DNA of 10,058 bases from an uncultured Bacteroidaceae bacterium. Its GTDB lineage: Bacteria > Bacteroidota > Bacteroidia > Bacteroidales > Bacteroidaceae. The notes below the pieces were generated by a model that was given only the letters and a program-made list of their open reading frames with translations, was not told where the DNA came from and ran no database searches. Shown piece by piece: positions 1 through 6,417 of the stretch. The position numbers were made by a program, and so were the translations under genes. The stretch spans positions 1-10,058 of the forward strand of contig CAKQRW010000072.1 in the NCBI GenBank assembly GCA_934271655.1. Reading direction: 5' to 3'. Each line of letters starts with the position of its first letter. Positions within the stretch are counted from its first letter, which is position 1.

Positions 1-48
1 CGTTTGCATTATCGTGTACCTGCTGATAATCAAGTAGGTAACAAATAA
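1..48 (+). CDS. possible 3' end of a plus-strand gene running in from the left
   Basis: From base 1 the plus strand is open for 15 codons (peptide RLHYRVPADNQVGNK) and ends at a TAA at 46-48. The peptide looks like an ordinary polar C-terminus, and the DNA here is clearly more AT-rich than the methyltransferase gene starting at 63. If real, this gene converges on the truncated methyltransferase, whose stop lies only 14 bases away. Fifteen codons cannot prove a gene, and I do not recognise the family. The minus strand is also open here in one frame, so this is a suggestion only. Confidence 0.2.
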   Translation, partial: RLHYRVPADNQVGNK

Positions 49-62
49 GAAATATCATCTTG

Positions 63-1145
63 CTATGTACAACGCTTATACACCTCGTCGTCGACAGGCA
101 GAATCTCCAGCTCGCCGCGACTCTCGGCATAGAAGAGGAAAAGCAGGCGATAGATGATGGTCAGGCAGTCGTCCTTCACCTCCGACTCGAAGGTGTCGTC
201 GGTATAGTCGCTCACAGGGATGTTGTGGTTCTGCTTCCACCAGTAGAGAGCCTCGTTGGCGAGGGTCTCCACGGCAAGTATCACACCCTCCTTCAGGTCC
301 TTTGTCACCTCATAGGCATTCTTGTAGCTCTCCTCAATGATGGTGTCCATAAGCACCATTTCGCCCTCCGCAGCCAATGTCTGCTTGCAGACAAGCATGT
401 GGAAGAGCGCGTAATGCGTACGGTGTTTCTGGTCGATGCTTGCCTGCGCAAAGAGGTCGTCGAGCGAAAACTGCAGATAGCTGCCCTTGGCCCACTTGTC
501 CTTGTCGAAGAGGAAGACGGTGTTGCCTGCCAACATCAAGATGAAGTGCGGGCGACGCTCCTCGGGCAAGAGGAAAATATGCGTAATCGCCTTGTTGATG
601 ATGGCAGGGGAGATTTTATATTTCTCCGTGTCCAAGTTGAAGACAAAACGCCACTGGCGGGCAGCATATTTCTGCTGTCCGCTACGCTCGTCGCTGTCAT
701 ACTGCTGTTCGAAAAGTCCTGCCGGCTCTTTGTCATCAATGGTGATAAGGTTCTGCATCTCCATGACAAACATCTTGACCTGCCCGCCCTGACGAATGAC
801 ATGGCGCACGGGAATCATCTCCACAGGAGAAGTCTCGTCGTTGACGATGCAATGCTCCTGGTAGGCATGGTCGGTTGTATAACCAAGAATCGACAGCAGG
901 CGGGTGTGGAAGTCGTGCGTATGCTTGATGGCATCTTCCACACGAGGGCGGTCATTGATGATGAAGTTCTTGTAGTCGTTGTATTCCTGCTTCAGACGAA
1001 CATAAGGACGGCAAATGTCGTTTACTTCGTCTTTTGAGACACCTGCACACTTCTGCACTTTGTCAAAGAAGTCGTCGTTGAAATATCCCGAAGGGAAATA
1101 GTCTCCCACATTCTGGATAAAACGGTATTTTATGTTGTCAGCCAT
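63..1145 (-). CDS. DrmMI/Eco57I-like adenine methyltransferase, N-terminal part only (truncated)
   Basis: This 360-residue frame resembles the N-terminal, non-catalytic region of large Eco57I-class N6-adenine methyltransferases such as DISARM DrmMI. Visible marks are a restriction-enzyme-like core (around 160-235, with FILMLAGNTVFLFDKDKW at 201-218) and the segment LLFLFYAESRGELEILP at 334-350. In full-length members that segment leads into a YSLE-type motif and then the SAM-binding and NPPY catalytic region, for a total near 1,000-1,200 residues. Here the frame ends in VYKRCT and a TAG at 63-65, exactly where the YSLE motif is expected, so no catalytic motif is encoded in this window. The ATG is at 1143-1145, 21 bases after the helicase stop, which implies co-transcription. 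Likely a disrupted gene. A frameshift or a recombination junction would both explain it, and the rest could lie beyond the left edge. Confidence 0.6.
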   Translation of the reverse strand: MADNIKYRFIQNVGDYFPSGYFNDDFFDKVQKCAGVSKDEVNDICRPYVRLKQEYNDYKNFIINDRPRVEDAIKHTHDFHTRLLSILGYTTDHAYQEHCIVNDETSPVEMIPVRHVIRQGGQVKMFVMEMQNLITIDDKEPAGLFEQQYDSDERSGQQKYAARQWRFVFNLDTEKYKISPAIINKAITHIFLLPEERRPHFILMLAGNTVFLFDKDKWAKGSYLQFSLDDLFAQASIDQKHRTHYALFHMLVCKQTLAAEGEMVLMDTIIEESYKNAYEVTKDLKEGVILAVETLANEALYWWKQNHNIPVSDYTDDTFESEVKDDCLTIIYRLLFLFYAESRGELEILPVDDEVYKRCT

Positions 1146-1166
1146 AATGAGCTTGGGTAATCGTGA

Positions 1167-3959
1167 TTAGAAATTATAGAAAACAGCCAAGAGGCGCATA
1201 TAAGGTTCAGCCTTGTCGAGCGAGTACATGTCTTGATAGAACTGGCTCGACTGGTCGCTGATTTTCTTGATCTCCTCTATCTCCTTGTCGTGATTGCGAC
1301 GTGTAATCTTGATGTCGTTTGAATCAAGCTGGAAGAGAGACTCTTCGGCATTGGCAGCCCAGTGATTGAGTTTTGTTTTGTAGGCGTTCAAATCCTGCTC
1401 CATCTTCAAGGCTACGTCAAACTGCTTTTCCTTCATATAGAGTTCAGAACCAAAGTCAATGGCGCTCTTCAGATTCTGCTGAAGCACCTCAACATCACTT
1501 TCCTGAACACCTTGCAGGAAGCCGTCGGTCAAGTGATACCGCTTAAGGAACTCAAACAGAGAAACAGGCTTGTCTCTCAAAGCGCCCTCTTTGTCAAGGG
1601 GCACGACAAAGAACTTGCTGATCAGGTTCTGGCCCAGTCCGTTGGCATGACTGCCATAGAAGAGGTAATAGCTCATGCCCTCGGGTATCTGTTCCCCCTT
1701 TACGACGAATGCCTGGTTCTTTGGCACCGATGCCGTGAACTTGGTAAGCAGATACTGGATGATGGGGTGCAAGTCATAGAGCGGCAGGAACTTGCTCCAT
1801 TCGCCATCCTTGCTTTTACGGGAATCGGCTATTGACCTATTGAGCGTTGGCTTGTCGGCACACAGACGGAAAATGTTGTCAGCGGGAATGGCCTCACGAG
1901 GAATGTCGAACAGCACATCCGTGAGTTCGGCATTGTTCTTCACCTCCACATAAGGCACATCGCCATCCTGCCAACGCACATCACCATGATGTATAGAGTC
2001 TGTCGCCTCCAGTTCGTTGAAGAGATCCTTGTAGAAGTCCTCGTCCGACTTGTAAAGCGACAGTTTAGGCTCGAAGATTTTCTCGGAGAGGTGCTCCTTG
2101 GCAGGAGTGGCTGTAACCGCGTCGGGGCGCTTGAACCCACCACGCCGACGGCGACGGGCAGGCTGCAGAAACTCTTCATCGCCATTGCGCAGAGCTTCTG
2201 CCACCTCGTCTTCCTCCTGTTTGCTGTTGTACAGCTCCATCACGCTCATGGCATCGCCCAGCACATCATGCACCTCCTGCTCCTTTTCAAGCAACTTGTC
2301 GAGTATGCGAAAGTCAGTACGCAATTCCTCCTCCTCGCCTTTAGCCACGAGATAGTATATTACAGGAGTCTGCTTCTGACCATAACGGTCGATACGGCCA
2401 TTGCGCTGCTCGAGGGTGATAAGGCTCCAAGGAATGTCGTAGTTGAACATCGTATGGCAGAAGTAGTGCAGATTGACACCTTGCGAGCCAGAGTCGCTGG
2501 AGATGAATACCCGTATTTTGCTGTCCTCTTTAGCAAAATCGTTCACCATCTCTTCCTGCTCCGTATCCGTGAGCGAACCGTCAAAACGCTTCACCTGACT
2601 GTCATTGAGACGGAACTCCTTCTTGATGTTCTCCTCAAGGAATTTCATCGTGGCAATACGCTCTGTAAAGATAACGATACGCTCGTTAGGATTCTTCTTC
2701 CAAATATCCTTGAGCTTCGCCTTGAAAGCCTCGTAGCGGGTGTCTATGCCAGAGGTGATATTGCTATTCACCAAGTCAAGAAGCTCCTGCACCTCTGCGC
2801 TGGCATCCTTCTTGCGTCGTTCCTCCAACGAGGCTTTGGCCGCATACGGAGAAGAAAGATAGCTCTTGAAGAGCGACAAGGCATAGAGCGGATCGGTGCT
2901 GTCGGCATTATTTACTGACTGGAAACGCACGTGCTGCACCTTGAGAAACGCTTCTTCCTCAGGACGCAGATGTACAGGTATGCTGATGACCTTGCGGTCC
3001 TGGAACTGTCCGCGAATTCGCTCATCCTCAATATCCTTCTTGAACCGACGCACATAATATGGCTTGATGTCCTCGTGGGTGTACTCACCACTACGAGGAA
3101 TGGAGATAGGGTCGAGCATACGCATGAGATTGGCAAACGACTCTGCATTGCCGTTGTGCGGAGTGGCAGAGGTAAGAATCAAAGAGTCGCACTTCTGAGC
3201 CAGAAACTGGGCAAGGTCGCCTCGAAGACTGTTGTCATTGGCCACCTTGTGACACTCGTCTATCACAATGATATCCCAATGCGTCTTCTCCAGCCATGCA
3301 CGGAAACGGCCATTGTTCTTCAACGTGTCAATAGAGATGATGGTCTTGTCGTAATAGTCGAACGGGTTCTTGTTGAGCGGAATCTCGTTTTGGATCTTTG
3401 CCACTCCCACGCTGTCAAGGAGTACAAGTGGTATGGCAAAGCGGTTCCATATTTCTTCCTGGAACTGGGCGAGAATACTCTTAAGCGCACAGACAAGAAT
3501 GCGCTTTCCCCTACCACGACGAATCATCTCGCTGAGGAATATGCCCACCTCGATGGTTTTGCCAAGACCTACACCGTCTGCTATAAGCAAACGCGGGCGA
3601 GGCAATTCAAGCGCCTTGAGCGTAGGCTCCATCTGATATTCTGCTATATCGAAAGCACCACCTTGTGCCACGGTAATCTTCTGTGAGAAGAAAGCGTTGT
3701 TGCGGATGGCGGTCTCGACAAGAAGCCTTGTCCTACGCCATCTCGGATCCTTGTCTGCCACCAACTGAGTGTTAATGGGGCTGACAATCTCCACATCCTT
3801 ATCTATATCTGTATCAAATATGAAGTGATGATTCTTCACAAGTTCACTGATACCCGTGCAATGCAACAGATAGTTGTCATTCACATCTGGCTCAATGTTT
3901 GTTACGAGGAAGTCTTCACCTCTGACCGTTATTCTTTGACCCGCAGCATAATTTGCCAT
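1167..3959 (-). CDS. drmD-like: SNF2-family helicase, DrmD-like (DISARM class 1)
   Basis: A 930-residue SF2/SNF2 ATPase. Visible motifs are Walker A ADGVGLGKT (127-135), a DECH Walker B box (234-237), motif III SATPHNG (264-270), motif V SDSGSQGVNL (488-497) and motif VI QRNGRIDRYGQ (518-528). A basic patch ARRRRRGG lies near 601-608. A long C-terminal region (about 540-930) has no motif I can name. SNF2 proteins of this size directly upstream of an Eco57I-type methyltransferase are the arrangement of DISARM class 1 (drmD then drmMI), a phage-restriction system. DrmA, DrmB and DrmC are not in this window. I chose the ATG at 3957-3959 (MANYAAGQ). A GTG 18 codons upstream would be in frame, but it adds residues unlike the family. 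The 92 bases upstream separate it from fic. The helicase call is firm; the DrmD assignment is less so. Confidence 0.8.
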   Translation of the reverse strand: MANYAAGQRITVRGEDFLVTNIEPDVNDNYLLHCTGISELVKNHHFIFDTDIDKDVEIVSPINTQLVADKDPRWRRTRLLVETAIRNNAFFSQKITVAQGGAFDIAEYQMEPTLKALELPRPRLLIADGVGLGKTIEVGIFLSEMIRRGRGKRILVCALKSILAQFQEEIWNRFAIPLVLLDSVGVAKIQNEIPLNKNPFDYYDKTIISIDTLKNNGRFRAWLEKTHWDIIVIDECHKVANDNSLRGDLAQFLAQKCDSLILTSATPHNGNAESFANLMRMLDPISIPRSGEYTHEDIKPYYVRRFKKDIEDERIRGQFQDRKVISIPVHLRPEEEAFLKVQHVRFQSVNNADSTDPLYALSLFKSYLSSPYAAKASLEERRKKDASAEVQELLDLVNSNITSGIDTRYEAFKAKLKDIWKKNPNERIVIFTERIATMKFLEENIKKEFRLNDSQVKRFDGSLTDTEQEEMVNDFAKEDSKIRVFISSDSGSQGVNLHYFCHTMFNYDIPWSLITLEQRNGRIDRYGQKQTPVIYYLVAKGEEEELRTDFRILDKLLEKEQEVHDVLGDAMSVMELYNSKQEEDEVAEALRNGDEEFLQPARRRRRGGFKRPDAVTATPAKEHLSEKIFEPKLSLYKSDEDFYKDLFNELEATDSIHHGDVRWQDGDVPYVEVKNNAELTDVLFDIPREAIPADNIFRLCADKPTLNRSIADSRKSKDGEWSKFLPLYDLHPIIQYLLTKFTASVPKNQAFVVKGEQIPEGMSYYLFYGSHANGLGQNLISKFFVVPLDKEGALRDKPVSLFEFLKRYHLTDGFLQGVQESDVEVLQQNLKSAIDFGSELYMKEKQFDVALKMEQDLNAYKTKLNHWAANAEESLFQLDSNDIKITRRNHDKEIEEIKKISDQSSQFYQDMYSLDKAEPYMRLLAVFYNF

Positions 3960-4051
3960 ATCTGTATTTTTATCTTCTATTTTCAATTCCACTTGAAAGT
4001 ACAAGAGTTGCACTTTATGAAGCTATTCACACTTTGAATTATACAATGACC
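3960..4051 (-). promoter_or_regulatory. 92-base spacer upstream of the helicase, possible promoter or operator
   Basis: This is the only sizeable gap in the minus-strand array from 5819 to 63. It is AT-rich and contains a short inverted repeat, ATTCA-cactt-TGAAT (4025-4039), plus a CTTG-aaagta-CAAG palindrome (about 3992-4005). No convincing TTTG/TAnnTTTG promoter pair was found, so separate transcription of the helicase genes is possible but unproven. No terminator hairpin was seen after fic. Confidence 0.2.
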
Positions 4052-4600
4052 TCATTTCTCATACCCCTCATAATAAAAACTCTGCTCTATTCCCTTGAAT
4101 ATAACTTTATGGTTCTCCGTATCGGAAGTGAGATTCTGCGAGAGGAGATAACGCAGTTCGAGGTCGTTGATAGGTGAACGCCCCATTGCCGAGAGGTATT
4201 GGTCTTTATCCACATACTGCCAGTTGACCACCTTGCCGAGAGAGCGTTTCAGTATCATGTCGAGCCAGATGCGGGTAGAACGGCCATTGCCTTCCATGAA
4301 AGGATGACACACGTTCATCTCGACATACTTCTCTATGATGTGCTCAAAAGTGTCTTCTGGCATCTTCTCCACAGCAGAGAGGGCTGCTTCAAGATAGAGA
4401 GAATTGACAAAGCGAAAACCGCCTTTGGCTATATTCTTATCGCGGATAACGCCAGCAAACGGGTATAGACCATCAAACAGATAATGGTGTATCTGCTGAA
4501 GGCCTACCATCGTGCCGACAGGTATATTGTCTATATCGCCCGACTCATAGAGACGGTGTGCGTTGTCTAACGATTTTTCGTCTATTTCCTTTGTTGTCAT
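4052..4600 (-). CDS. fic: Class III Fic protein adenylyltransferase (NmFic-like)
   Basis: A 182-residue Fic protein. Fic enzymes transfer AMP from ATP to a hydroxyl of a target protein. The catalytic motif HPFxxGNGRxxR is complete at 99-110 (HPFMEGNGRSTR), with His99 as the base and Glu103 as the likely metal ligand. A flap KGGFRFVN (59-66) precedes it. The C-terminal helix carries SFYYEG (174-179), which fits the inhibitory (S/T)xxxE(G/N) motif. Its position at the C-terminus defines class III, the type of Neisseria meningitidis NmFic. From memory the whole chain, including the SLDNAHRLYESGDID start and the YYEGYEK end, matches NmFic closely. NmFic is controlled by oligomerisation and self-modification, and targets DNA gyrase. 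The gene starts 6 bases after the preceding small gene's stop, so it is probably co-transcribed with the DUF3990 cassette. No separate antitoxin is needed in class III. Confidence 0.93.
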   Translation of the reverse strand: MTTKEIDEKSLDNAHRLYESGDIDNIPVGTMVGLQQIHHYLFDGLYPFAGVIRDKNIAKGGFRFVNSLYLEAALSAVEKMPEDTFEHIIEKYVEMNVCHPFMEGNGRSTRIWLDMILKRSLGKVVNWQYVDKDQYLSAMGRSPINDLELRYLLSQNLTSDTENHKVIFKGIEQSFYYEGYEK

Positions 4601-4606
4601 AATATT

Positions 4607-4834
4607 CTACTTTGCTTTTCCCTCATGAAGCTCATTCACAAGGAAATCGTACACATAGCCTGGGCTTTGGTAATACAGAGAAGTTTTGTCATTCAGTAAG
4701 AGCTGATACGTTTCTGAATTCAAAACCATTGAAAGAGCATCCTGCATTGTGGAGGTTTCTCCATGTTGTATCAGCAATATGGCAAGCTTTGTAACCATAT
4801 TGTCTTTCATCATTATTTTCTCATCCACCATCAT
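4607..4834 (-). CDS. small partner protein of the DUF3791/DUF3990 cassette
   Basis: A 75-residue protein of unknown function. The ATG at 4832-4834 overlaps the stop of the DUF3990 gene by ATGA, which fixes the start and implies translational coupling. Later in-frame ATGs (codons 2, 8, 9 and 13) are possible alternatives. The body is helical, with an ALSMVLNSETYQLL stretch followed by TSLYYQSPGYVYDFL. From memory, small proteins with this LYxQSxxYV signature are a regular neighbour of DUF3990 and DUF3791 genes in Bacteroidales. No signal peptide or membrane segment is present. Its fixed place next to an ART-like gene makes it a plausible antitoxin or accessory subunit, but nothing in the sequence proves this. 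Confidence 0.75.
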   Translation of the reverse strand: MMVDEKIMMKDNMVTKLAILLIQHGETSTMQDALSMVLNSETYQLLLNDKTSLYYQSPGYVYDFLVNELHEGKAK

Positions 4835-5307
4835 TTTACTCGTTTTAATAGTGATACCGCTTTTTCAGTTCCGAAGAAATACTGAATGGTCATTCCTTTC
4901 ATATATTTCAGTTTCTTCACAAGCGTTGGCAAATCAATCAACTGGTTTTCATATTTCCACAATTGAACTCCAACCCTGTCATCTGCTATCAGACCGACAA
5001 CTACATCATATTGATGAATGGAACCGCCTGTCAAATTACTTCTGTTGGCAAGTATGAATTCAGCCCATTCTTCACTATATTCTTCAAAACGCAAGATTTG
5101 CAGCTTTTGCATTTCAATCTCATCTACCTCATATTCCATAACTATAGGCTCTCCCTCTTGCAACTGCTCCGTTTTGATTTGTGCCATATTGAGAGCTTGT
5201 TCATAATCGGGTGAAAGATAAAAGCCTCGCCCAAAATCCTTATTCGGTTTAGACTTCATTAGGTCGATAGAGTCAAAACTTTGATTCGTCCCGTGATATA
5301 GTTTCAT
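4831..5307 (-). CDS. DUF3990 protein, ADP-ribosyltransferase-like
   Basis: A 158-residue DUF3990 protein. The start LYHGTNQSFD (YHGT at 4-7) and GRGFYLSPDYEQALNMA (26-42) are the family's signatures. They resemble the NAD-binding core of ADP-ribosyltransferases (an H/R motif, then a G-GFY-loop aromatic). The third part, HQYDVVVGLIADDR (98-111), and the end QYFFGTEKAVSLL (142-154) are also typical. By fold analogy the protein would use NAD to modify a target, but the substrate and even the activity of this family are not established to my knowledge. The gene sits between a DUF3791 gene (ATGA overlap at 5304-5307) and a small partner gene (ATGA overlap at 4831-4834), and an AGGAGGT site lies 5 bases before its ATG. 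The context suggests a toxin-antitoxin or defence effector. Family assignment is firm; the role is inferred. Confidence 0.85.
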   Translation of the reverse strand: MKLYHGTNQSFDSIDLMKSKPNKDFGRGFYLSPDYEQALNMAQIKTEQLQEGEPIVMEYEVDEIEMQKLQILRFEEYSEEWAEFILANRSNLTGGSIHQYDVVVGLIADDRVGVQLWKYENQLIDLPTLVKKLKYMKGMTIQYFFGTEKAVSLLKRVK

Positions 5308-5528
5308 GCGATACCTCCTCCCAATTTATGGCAATATTCCGTCATGTCGTCTACAGCCGATGCAAAGGATTGAGTATGCATATAGTCGTAATGGCGTTCA
5401 ACAAAACTAATGCCTTTATAGCGCAGTAGATAGTTGAATGCCTGCTTCAATGTCAGACCATGACGTTTGCCAAATTCCCTGACAAATATCACGGTCCATT
5501 CTATCTTGTCATTTATATTGTATTCCAT
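5304..5528 (-). CDS. DUF3791 family protein
   Basis: A 74-residue cytoplasmic protein with the pattern of DUF3791: an N-terminal helix (KIEWTVIFVREFGKRHGLTL), then QAFNYLLRYKGISFVERHYDYMHTQ, and a C-terminal glycine-rich turn (CHKLGGGIA). DUF3791 genes commonly accompany DUF3990 genes in Bacteroidales and Firmicutes. Function is unknown; the small size, helical makeup and position just upstream of an ART-like gene fit an antitoxin or adaptor. It begins 21 bases after the XRE gene and overlaps the DUF3990 gene by ATGA. The final codons for the GGG turn also form the strong ribosome binding site of the next gene. Confidence 0.82.
   Translation of the reverse strand: MEYNINDKIEWTVIFVREFGKRHGLTLKQAFNYLLRYKGISFVERHYDYMHTQSFASAVDDMTEYCHKLGGGIA
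5313..5319 (-). promoter_or_regulatory. consensus Shine-Dalgarno site (AGGAGGT) for the DUF3990 gene
   Basis: The minus strand reads GGGAGGAGGTATCGCATG, a full AGGAGGT placed 5 bases before the DUF3990 ATG and lying inside the 3' end of the DUF3791 gene. Bacteroidetes genes seldom carry such sites. The same bases encode the Gly-Gly-Gly turn of DUF3791, so the match may be partly a by-product of protein conservation. Confidence 0.6.
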
Positions 5529-5549
5529 TGCAATCTGTTTTTGTTAGAC

Positions 5550-5819
5550 CTATGCATTTGACGATATATTAAGAAGTTTCTCCGCTTCTATCTCAATGCG
5601 GCTTTTCTTTGTCTGCACGATGAGCGAGCGCACATCCACATCGAGTGCTTCTGCCACTTGCACAAGTGTTTCGAGACTTGGCTGCGAACTGTTGGTACAC
5701 CACTTGCTCACAGTTGCAGGGTCTTTACCTAATTCGTCAGCCAACCACTTAGCTGTCCTTTTATTTTCAACCAATACTATCTTATGCGATTGATGTCTTT
5801 CTTTGCCATATCCTTTCAT
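5550..5819 (-). CDS. XRE-family helix-turn-helix regulator
   Basis: An 89-residue DNA-binding protein with one XRE/HTH_3 domain at about 12-67. The core is TAKWLADELGKDPATVSKW (22-40, scaffold and recognition helices) followed by SQPSLETLVQVAEALDVDVRSLI (45-67). The tail (68-89) is basic then acidic. It opens the minus-strand array: its ATG at 5817-5819 lies about 15 bases behind a TACCTTTG promoter box, leaving a very short leader. The next gene starts 21 bases after its stop. A short XRE protein at the head of an ART-like cassette most likely binds its own promoter and represses the set. Family assignment is certain; the regulated target is inferred. Confidence 0.9.
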   Translation of the reverse strand: MKGYGKERHQSHKIVLVENKRTAKWLADELGKDPATVSKWCTNSSQPSLETLVQVAEALDVDVRSLIVQTKKSRIEIEAEKLLNISSNA

Positions 5820-5834
5820 GTGTTTCTTGGTTTA

Positions 5835-5842
5835 CAAAGGTA
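5835..5842 (-). promoter_or_regulatory. Bacteroidetes -7 promoter box of the XRE/DUF3791/DUF3990 operon
   Basis: The minus strand reads TACCTTTG, a perfect match to the Bacteroidetes -7 consensus TAnnTTTG, about 15 bases upstream of the XRE start codon. The region where the -33 TTTG box should be (about 19-21 bases further up) holds only a weak TTTC-like sequence. AT-rich flanks could hold the regulator's own operator. Confidence 0.6.
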
Positions 5843-6264
5843 AAAAATATCTTGGATAATAAAGAAAGATTATGGAAATATTTATTCAAGTTGTTGCGTT
5901 TTACATCAATTTTTCTATAAAACAGGACTAATTTGATGTTTCACTATCACAATTCTGCTATTTCCTGCTTGTTTCTCACTGATTATAAGTATATTTGCTG
6001 CATCAGAGCTACAGCAAAATAGCACAAAGAAGAAGCGTGGTACGAGGTGATATGCGCTACGGCTGAGTATCAAGGATTTGAACATTCTATGGATGTTTGG
6101 CTAATTGTTGAGTTATTGTTCGTACCGATTAAAGTGCAAGTTGCCTGACTATTAGGGATGTGAAGATTGTATCTATGCATCGTAGTAGTCGTATGCTTGT
6201 CGTAGGGCAGCTCGTTTGCTTTTGGTTGTGGCACTTGGCCATCCACCACGGCATACAAGGAAGG
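5843..6264. other. gene-poor, AT-rich spacer between the XRE operon and IS remnants
   Basis: No gene is convincing here. A 7-base inverted repeat TTTGCTG/CAGCAAA (5994-6000 and 6012-6018, 11-base loop) is the only regular structure seen. A minus-strand stretch of 62 codons from a TTG at 6256-6258 to a TGA at 6070-6072 continues in frame from the amber stop of the ISL3 remnant. It is rich in Asn, Thr and Ser, resembles no family I know, and is probably non-coding 3' flank of that element. Confidence 0.5.
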
Positions 6265-6417
6265 CTATATCGGGGCACTAGCATAATCCTGTGTATAGGC
6301 ATAGATGTTAGTTAGCCTAAACAGGAAGAACTTGACATCCATGACACCATGCAGTTGTGCCCTAAAAAGTTTCACCTTAGAATAAAAAGATTCAGCTGCA
6401 GCATTAGTGGCTCTATT
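6265..6417 (-). pseudogene. ISL3-type transposase, C-terminal remnant (51 codons)
   Basis: Reading the minus strand from 6417 gives NRATNAAAESFYSKVKLF, then RAQLHGVMDVKFFLFRLTNI, ending in YASAPI and a TAG at 6265-6267. The pattern (S/T)NAAAESFxxKxKxFR, then GVxDxxFFLFRL, is the C-terminal end of ISL3-family DDE transposases of Bacteroidetes, where the Glu belongs to the last catalytic motif. Upstream of 6417 the frame meets a TGA within four codons and the sequence becomes that of a different transposase on the opposite strand. The N-terminal part, at least 300 residues in intact members, is gone, so this is a dead fragment. It was not predicted by simple start-to-stop gene finding because it has no start codon. 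Confidence 0.75.

Noticed and set aside
1..10. TTTGC near base 3 as a CTnDOT-type attachment core
   Set aside because: Five bases at a window edge with no integrase or matching second copy in view; far too common by chance.
60..1037. A 325-codon open frame on the plus strand
   Set aside because: It lies antisense to the methyltransferase gene, whose motifs are recognisable. The plus-strand translation resembles no family, and long antisense frames are expected opposite GC-rich codons.
1986..3686. Long plus-strand open frames (1986-2918 and 2931-3686)
   Set aside because: Both are antisense to the SNF2 helicase, whose motifs I to VI are all on the minus strand. No domain or start signal supports them.
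3960..4013. GTG start at 4013 for the helicase, adding 18 residues
   Set aside because: The ATG at 3957-3959 begins the segment that resembles the family, and the extra residues (MQLLYFQVELK and onward) look like translated spacer.
5994..6018. TTTGCTG/CAGCAAA inverted repeat as a terminator or IS end
   Set aside because: Only seven pairs, no U-tract after it, and no second copy at the other side of the transposase remnants.
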